Below, one piece after another: positions 14,050 to 18,154 of a DNA stretch of 18,154 nt. Source of the stretch: CAIXLI01 sp964587125. GTDB lineage: Bacteria > Pseudomonadota > Alphaproteobacteria > UBA9219. Under the pieces are notes generated by a model. It was not told the DNA's origin. It made no database searches and worked only from the letters and a program-made list of their open reading frames with translations. Positions within the stretch are counted from its first letter, which is position 1; each line of letters begins with the position of its first letter. The stretch covers positions 1 through 18,154 of the forward strand of contig CAZPKC010000025.1 of assembly GCA_964587125.1 (NCBI GenBank). The letters are read 5' to 3'. Position numbers and translations under genes: made by a program.

Positions 14050-15984
14050 ATGTCGCGTTTCCTGTTCCTTTTGCTCTGTTTTGCGCTTTTTTCCGCCCCT
14101 TCCCGCGCGGATGAGGGAAACAACGCTTATTACCGCCATGCCTTCGCTGCGATTACGGCCGGAAGACCCGATCTCGCCGAAGCTTTGGCCGCGCGGGGTT
14201 CCGATCCCGTTCTCAATAAGGTTCTTCGCGGTTCCGCGATGGCGCTGCCGGGCAACGATTACAGCTTCGGCGAGATGAACGCGTTTATTCTAAACAATCC
14301 CTGCTGGCCAGATCTTAAAGGCATTCAGATGATCGCCGAGCAGAAAATGCCTTCTGGCGCGGCGCCCGATCAAGTCGTGGCATGGTTTTCGGCGCGGCCT
14401 CCTGTCACTCTTGCCGGATTTTACCGATATATCGACGCGTTGAATCAATCCGGCCAGAGCGAAAATGCTCAGAAAGCCGTTCGCGCGCGCTGGGTCGACG
14501 GCGATTTCAGCCGCGACGAGCAAACCGCCTTTATCGCCCGTTTTGGCTTTTTGCTGAAAGGCGAAGACCTTTGGGCGCGCGTGGATCGTTTGCTGTGGAA
14601 GAACGACCCAAATGAGGCGAGACGGGCAATTCCTTATCTGAACGCTTCGGATAGGGCCGTTGCGGAAGCACGGCTTGCATTGGCCAATCAGGAATACAGT
14701 GCGAATGCTTTGCTGTCCCGCGTTCCTTCAGATGCCAGAGACGATCCGGGTCTTCTTTATCAGCGCCTGCGGATTTACGTCAAAAACAACGACGACGACG
14801 ACGCTAACGAAGCCTTGCTTAACGCGCCTTCCGCCCTCGGTAACGCCGAGGCGTGGTGGGAACAGCGCAACATCATGGCTCGCCGCGCGATCGAAAAACG
14901 GGATTACGAACTCGCCTATCGCCTTGCCTTGGACCACGGACAGACGAATCCCAAGACTGTTGTGCAGGCGGAGTTTCTTTGCGGCTGGCTGGCCTTGCGT
15001 TTTTTGGACAAGCCCGACGCCGCGCTTAAGCATTTTCAGACTCTTTACGACAGTGCATCGACGCCTATGTCCCGCGCGCGCGGCGCTTACTGGCTGGGAC
15101 GCACGTATGAAGTTTTGGGCGATAAAGAGAATACCGAAAAAGCCTATGGCGACGCGGCATTGTTTAACACAACCTATTACGGACAGTTGGCGATAACCCG
15201 CCTTTTTGCGACGCCCGTTCTGGCCACAACGGCCGATCCGCCCCTGCCCGAATCTGTTCGCAACGCCTTTTTCGCGCAAGACATTATCCGCGCCATTTTA
15301 CGCCTTGCCGAGATCGGGGAAGGCGAACGTGCAAGCGCTTTTTTTCATGCCGCTTTGGGAGAGGCGTCGAAACGCTCGGATTTCATTTTGCTGACTGAGG
15401 TCGCCGCGCGTCTTCACCGTCCCGATTTAGGCATTCAGGCCGTCAAGTGCGCAAACCAGAAGAACATGCTGGTGCAGAACGGAGGATTTCCCCTTATTAA
15501 CCTGCATGTGCCCACGCCCCCCGAACCAGCCTTCACCCACGCGCTGGTCCGGCAGGAGAGCATGTTCAATCCCGACGCGGCGAGCCAAGCGGGAGCGCGC
15601 GGGTTAATGCAAGTGATGCCTCGGACGGCCAAGGATATCTGCAGAAAATCCGGCATTCGTTACAGAGAAAGGCATTTGGACGAGCCCGGTTATAATCTTC
15701 AGATCGGCACCTCTTTCGTGGCCCAGCAGATCGGGCATTTCGACGGTTCCTATATTCTGGCGCTAGCGGGATACAACGCGGGCGACGGGCGTGTGCGCGA
15801 GTGGATAGAGGAATTTGGCGACCCGCGCAGCGCAAATGTCGATCCCGTCGATTGGATCGAGCTGATCCCCATGCAGGAAACGCGCAACTACATCCAAAGA
15901 ATTATCGAAAGCCTGCAGGTCTATCGCGCGAAGCTGGCTGGCGGACAATGCCGTTTGTTGATTATCAATGACTTGAAGAGATAA
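14050..15984 (+). CDS. slt: Soluble lytic murein transglycosylase
   Basis: Slt cleaves the glycan backbone of peptidoglycan in the periplasm, releasing 1,6-anhydromuropeptides. The 644-residue product has a signal peptide (MSRFLFLLLCFALFSAPSRA) and a long helical superhelix (about 25-480, with TPR-like pieces such as ARGAYWLGRTYEVLGDKENT). The C-terminal SLT domain has the catalytic Glu 503 in LVRQESMFNP, GLMQVMP at 518-524 and AGYNAG at 573-578. The start is ATG at 14050; a TTG two codons earlier is less likely, and no strong ribosome site is visible. In many Alphaproteobacteria slt, dapA and smpB are neighbours; here slt and smpB are adjacent but divergent, with no dapA between them. Confidence 0.93.
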   Translation: MSRFLFLLLCFALFSAPSRADEGNNAYYRHAFAAITAGRPDLAEALAARGSDPVLNKVLRGSAMALPGNDYSFGEMNAFILNNPCWPDLKGIQMIAEQKMPSGAAPDQVVAWFSARPPVTLAGFYRYIDALNQSGQSENAQKAVRARWVDGDFSRDEQTAFIARFGFLLKGEDLWARVDRLLWKNDPNEARRAIPYLNASDRAVAEARLALANQEYSANALLSRVPSDARDDPGLLYQRLRIYVKNNDDDDANEALLNAPSALGNAEAWWEQRNIMARRAIEKRDYELAYRLALDHGQTNPKTVVQAEFLCGWLALRFLDKPDAALKHFQTLYDSASTPMSRARGAYWLGRTYEVLGDKENTEKAYGDAALFNTTYYGQLAITRLFATPVLATTADPPLPESVRNAFFAQDIIRAILRLAEIGEGERASAFFHAALGEASKRSDFILLTEVAARLHRPDLGIQAVKCANQKNMLVQNGGFPLINLHVPTPPEPAFTHALVRQESMFNPDAASQAGARGLMQVMPRTAKDICRKSGIRYRERHLDEPGYNLQIGTSFVAQQIGHFDGSYILALAGYNAGDGRVREWIEEFGDPRSANVDPVDWIELIPMQETRNYIQRIIESLQVYRAKLAGGQCRLLIINDLKR

Positions 15985-16060
15985 TTTCGCGAAGGAGGAA
16001 AGCTTTCTTAATCCGCCGTTCTTTGATAAAGTGGTTCATCCTCTCGCCAAGGAGAAAAAC

Positions 16061-16384
16061 ATGATCCCTGAGTGGCTTTTTCTTTTCGCGGGCGCCGTGG
16101 CCTTGTCCGCAATAGGATTCGTTTGCGTCGCCGTGATTTGGCTACGCAAGCTGCATGACACGGTTTCGGTTGCGCTGAGCGAAGCGGCCAAACAGCAAAT
16201 CAATACCGCGCAGCGCATGAGCGACGCCATCGCGCAGGTTCAAAAACAACAGGACAATTATAATCAGCAGATTCAGATGCTGGCGCAGGCGGGTTTGCGG
16301 CTGCAACGGGAGATTTCAAACGTATCGAGCCGCATCGGTGATGCAAGGGCGGAAAACATCCGCGGCGGGCAGACGGTGCATTAG
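16061..16384 (+). CDS. Membrane-anchored coiled-coil protein, unknown function
   Basis: I do not recognise this 107-residue product. The ATG at 16061 is chosen because AAGGAG at 16049-16054 lies 6 nt before it; an upstream GTG at 16031 would put that site inside the gene. A short N-terminus is followed by one hydrophobic segment at about residues 5-28 (FLFAGAVALSAIGFVCVAVI) and then an amphipathic Gln-rich helix (AQRMSDAIAQVQKQQDNYNQ) predicted to form a coiled coil. Such anchored coiled coils are common accessory envelope proteins. It ends 6 bp before the convergent Sel1-like gene. Confidence 0.75.
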   Translation: MIPEWLFLFAGAVALSAIGFVCVAVIWLRKLHDTVSVALSEAAKQQINTAQRMSDAIAQVQKQQDNYNQQIQMLAQAGLRLQREISNVSSRIGDARAENIRGGQTVH

Positions 16385-16390
16385 GCTTTG

Positions 16391-16843
16391 TTACGCTCCG
16401 CAAATGTTGAAGTCCATGAAAACGACGGGCCTGGGCAAGAATTTGCGGGTCGGATAGAGTTTCATAATGTTTATAAGTTTCTTTGTGTTTTCATCGGCAA
16501 GATATCCCGTAGCTTCGCCGCAAAGCACCATGATCGATCGAAGCCGGATGATCGGCATTGATTCCATTCCCAACGCCTTCGCGATTTCCGATATTTCCTT
16601 GGTATCTTTTCGGTCAATGCTCGCTAAGAGTCCGAAAAGCCCCTTGAGATTTTCGAAATTTTGTTCTCTGGCTCCAAGAAGATACCACTTTGCGGATTCC
16701 CCCGCATCGCGCGCAACGCCAAAACCTATTTTGTAATAGTAGCCCAGATCGCATTGCGCGATGACGTCTCCTTTCAGGGCCTTTTGCTTCAGGATATTAA
16801 GATGAGCATCGGGAACACGAAAATTCTTACCCGTCGTATCCAT
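16391..16843 (-). CDS. Short Sel1-like repeat protein
   Basis: This 150-residue product begins at the ATG at 16843, 7 nt after AAGGAG; an upstream start at 16876 would bypass that site. Residues about 20-60 (ALKGDVIAQCDLGYYYKIG, then GVARDAGESAKWYLLGARE) match the Sel1-like repeat, a TPR relative with the AQ-LG-YY-G-GV-D pattern. Only one clear repeat and part of another are present; the rest is helical and ends in FMDFNICGA. Sel1 proteins act as protein-binding scaffolds. It has no signal peptide, so it is probably cytoplasmic. No partner can be named from the neighbours. Confidence 0.75.
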   Translation of the reverse strand: MDTTGKNFRVPDAHLNILKQKALKGDVIAQCDLGYYYKIGFGVARDAGESAKWYLLGAREQNFENLKGLFGLLASIDRKDTKEISEIAKALGMESMPIIRLRSIMVLCGEATGYLADENTKKLINIMKLYPTRKFLPRPVVFMDFNICGA

Positions 16844-16995
16844 AGTATTTCTCCTTATAAATAAATTTGGGGTCACTTTATGCGTTCGATAAGCATAACA
16901 CTTTTTTTAAGTTTCAAAAAATCGTTTTAGGCAAAACATCCCTTTCATCCGATGCGCGCGGAAAATAACGGTGATTTATGGTTAATGAAAAACAG

Positions 16996-17553
16996 TCAGG
17001 TGCGCTTGGCGATGCGGTCGATTTCTTTTTGCACCAGACGCTCGACGACTTCGGGAAGATTCTTGTCGAGCCACTCTTTCAAAAGCGGGCGCATCAGTTC
17101 AATCGCCATATCCTCGAGCGTGCGGCGACCGTTGCCAACAAAAGTCGCGCTGTTGGGCGCTGTAGATAGCCGATCGATTTCCATCGTGTTCGCAAGGGAC
17201 GAAAGCGCCGATGCTGCCGTGCTGGCCACAGGCTCCGAAACCAGAGTTTCCGCAGGAGATGCGGGAGGGGGTGGCGGCGGGGGTGGTGGGGGAGGAGGAG
17301 GTGGTGGTGGAGGCGGCGGCGGAGGCGCAACTGCAACCTCCGGTTCCTTGGGAGCGTTGACATCCTTCACAGAACCATCCTCTTGAATCACCTGAGTTAA
17401 TTCCAAAACATCTTCCTGAGGCGGCGCTGCCGCAACTTCCGGTTCCGGCGGCGCGGCCACGGCAGGCGGACTTTCGTCAGAGATAATTTTGCGGATCGAG
17501 GCAAGAATCTCTTCCATCGATGGATCGGCAGTAGCCTCAGTATCTTCAGCCAT
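16996..17553 (-). CDS. popZ: Polar organizing protein PopZ (DUF2497)
   Basis: PopZ self-assembles at alphaproteobacterial cell poles and tethers ParB-parS and cell-cycle signalling proteins. The 185-residue product has the typical three parts. The N-terminal binding helix is MEEILASIRKIISDE (residues 13-27). The middle is acidic and Pro-rich and disordered (about 28-110), with 21 consecutive prolines at 77-97. The C-terminal oligomerisation helices include LEDMAIELMRPLLKEWLD and LPEVVERLVQKEIDRIA. In Caulobacter the linker is also Pro- and Glu-rich, but the unbroken proline run here is extreme. The gene is on its own. In many relatives it sits next to valS, which is not seen here. ParE, also in the window, shares the theme of chromosome segregation. 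Confidence 0.93.
   Translation of the reverse strand: MAEDTEATADPSMEEILASIRKIISDESPPAVAAPPEPEVAAAPPQEDVLELTQVIQEDGSVKDVNAPKEPEVAVAPPPPPPPPPPPPPPPPPPPPPASPAETLVSEPVASTAASALSSLANTMEIDRLSTAPNSATFVGNGRRTLEDMAIELMRPLLKEWLDKNLPEVVERLVQKEIDRIAKRT
17263..17325 (-). repeat. Poly-proline codon tract with G-quadruplex pattern on the + strand
   Basis: Twenty-one consecutive proline codons use all four CCN codons, so the run is not a pure trinucleotide repeat. On the + strand it gives G-runs at 17263-17265, 17267-17271, 17279-17283 and 17288-17292 with loops of 1, 7 and 4 nt, fitting the standard four-run G-quadruplex rule. Confidence 0.85.
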
Positions 17554-17610
17554 AGGTTTCTCTCAAACTGGGGAATCAGCGCGAATCGCAGAAAAGAGCG
17601 ACAGCAGGAG

Positions 17611-17638
17611 AGTTTATCGGTTTTTAACCTTGTTGCAA
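17611..17638 (-). promoter_or_regulatory. Putative sigma-70 promoter of popZ
   Basis: On the minus strand TTGCAA (complement of 17633-17638) and TAAACT (complement of 17611-17616) are 16 bp apart. The -10 lies about 58 bp before the popZ ATG. A perfect CCTTG-TTG-CAAGG inverted repeat at 17628-17640 overlaps the -35. Confidence 0.4.
17613..17628 (-). promoter_or_regulatory. Possible CtrA box overlapping the popZ promoter
   Basis: TTTA, seven bases, then TTAAC (17613-17628) is one base short of the CtrA consensus TTAA-N7-TTAAC. It covers the proposed popZ -10 and part of the spacer, where binding would be expected to repress. Confidence 0.3.
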
Positions 17639-17766
17639 GGCAGAAACAAAGGGGAAATCGCAATTTGGCAAAAAAGTGGGGATATTTCTGCGATGACAGT
17701 ATATATCGGAGACTGCTCAAAGATATTTTGCCGATTTTCTTCGTTTTATCGAGAAAGGATATTCTT

Positions 17767-18000
17767 ATGGATGAAGACAACGAACATAAGGGTTTACTGA
17801 AGCTGCAGCTCGCTTTCAGCGCTGCAGGAGTTCTTGTTTGCGGAGTTTATGCCGTTAGCAGCCTTGTTTTCCATCAAAACCTCTCAGACGCTGCTATTTT
17901 GGGCATTCTTTTTTCAGGCACCTTCGTCGGCGTTCTTATTCCCGATAACGCTGGACGCCATCTTCGCACTTTCTGCAAATTGCACGGGCTTCATTTGTGA
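17767..18000 (+). CDS. Small two-helix membrane protein, unknown function
   Basis: I do not recognise this 77-residue product. The ATG at 17767 has AAAGGA about 7 nt upstream, while an earlier in-frame start at 17665 lacks one and would overlap the popZ upstream region. After an acidic N-terminus (MDEDNEHKG) there are two hydrophobic segments, about 12-34 (QLAFSAAGVLVCGVYAVSSL) and about 40-57 (AAILGILFSGTFVGVLIP), with a His- and Arg-containing tail. It is divergent from popZ and followed by tRNA-Asn. Confidence 0.6.
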   Translation: MDEDNEHKGLLKLQLAFSAAGVLVCGVYAVSSLVFHQNLSDAAILGILFSGTFVGVLIPDNAGRHLRTFCKLHGLHL

Positions 18001-18029
18001 ATAGCTTGTAATTCAACGAAAATACGATG

Positions 18030-18058
18030 TTGCGCTTCTTTTCCTTGCCCATTATACA
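18030..18058 (+). promoter_or_regulatory. Putative promoter of tRNA-Asn
   Basis: TTGCGC at 18030-18035 and TATACA at 18053-18058 are separated by 17 bp. The predicted start is a few bases before the tRNA and falls in a C-rich stretch (AGCCCCC), as is common for stringently controlled stable-RNA promoters. Confidence 0.55.
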
Positions 18059-18069
18059 TAGCCCCCTAT

Positions 18070-18144
<75 letters not shown>

Positions 18145-18154
18145 CCCTGCGCTA

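Noticed and set aside
15992..15998. Perfect AAGGAGG after the slt stop
   Set aside because: No start codon occurs at a usable distance downstream, so it does not mark a gene.
16379..16391. 13-bp match GCATTAGGCTTTG shared with 12950-12962 at the end of the duplicated lon tail
   Set aside because: A match of this length is expected by chance about once or twice in a window this size, and both hold ordinary stop codons; not taken as a further insertion site.
16882..16912. TTATGC-GTTCGATAA-GCATAA followed by a T-run, terminator-like on the + strand
   Set aside because: The stem is short and AT-rich, and no + strand gene ends immediately before it; the neighbouring genes run on the minus strand.
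16978..16985. ATGGTTAA, the complement of the CtrA half-site TTAACCAT, just past the popZ stop
   Set aside because: It lies downstream of popZ with no promoter placed to be controlled by it, and single half-sites are frequent.

Overview
The window looks like a chromosomal segment of an alphaproteobacterium of moderate GC, roughly the mid-50s % judged by eye. The main evidence is a PopZ/DUF2497 polar organizer with the class-typical N- and C-terminal motifs, alongside SmpB, ParE and Lon. The genus cannot be fixed from the sequence. Most genes are ordinary housekeeping genes mixed with small, fast-evolving membrane proteins of unknown function. I saw no CRISPR array, phage gene, transposase or integrase.

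Layout. 1-1891 (+): the end of a translationally coupled three-gene operon encoding inner-membrane assembly components resembling PilM/N-PilO-PilP or GspL-M-C. It meets a membrane-anchored TPR protein (1875-2666, -) that recalls MshN; together they suggest a type IV pilus, MSHA or type II secretion locus continuing to the left. 2784-3188 (+): a single-domain CheY-like response regulator. 3307-4326 (+): asd. 4442-5119 (+): two adjacent small membrane proteins, the second with a C9 tract at its 5' end. 5222-6966 (+): the pyrimidine pair pyrD-upp. 7024-9009 (+): parE. 9253-11667 (+): lon, behind a heat-shock-type promoter.

11563-12956 is the most unusual part. The last 105 bp of lon recur 1289 bp downstream with one mismatch. 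The copies bracket one unidentified convergent gene (363 aa), and that gene and the next convergent gene (130 aa) both use the same TTA, inside the two copies of the lon tail, as their stop codon. This looks like an insertion at the lon 3' end that kept lon intact, or a local duplication.

13473-13958 (-): smpB, divergent from slt (14050-15984, +), a soluble lytic transglycosylase. 16061-16384 (+): a membrane-anchored coiled-coil protein. 16391-16843 (-): a Sel1-like repeat protein. 16996-17553 (-): popZ, with 21 consecutive prolines encoded by DNA that has a G-quadruplex pattern on the opposite strand, and a possible CtrA box over its promoter. 17767-18000 (+): a small membrane protein. 18070-18144 (+): tRNA-Asn(GTT) with a good upstream promoter.

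Functional links: asd feeds diaminopimelate to the peptidoglycan that Slt recycles; pyrD and upp supply UMP de novo and by salvage; Lon and SmpB both serve protein quality control; ParE and PopZ act in chromosome segregation. No gap between genes exceeds about 245 bases.
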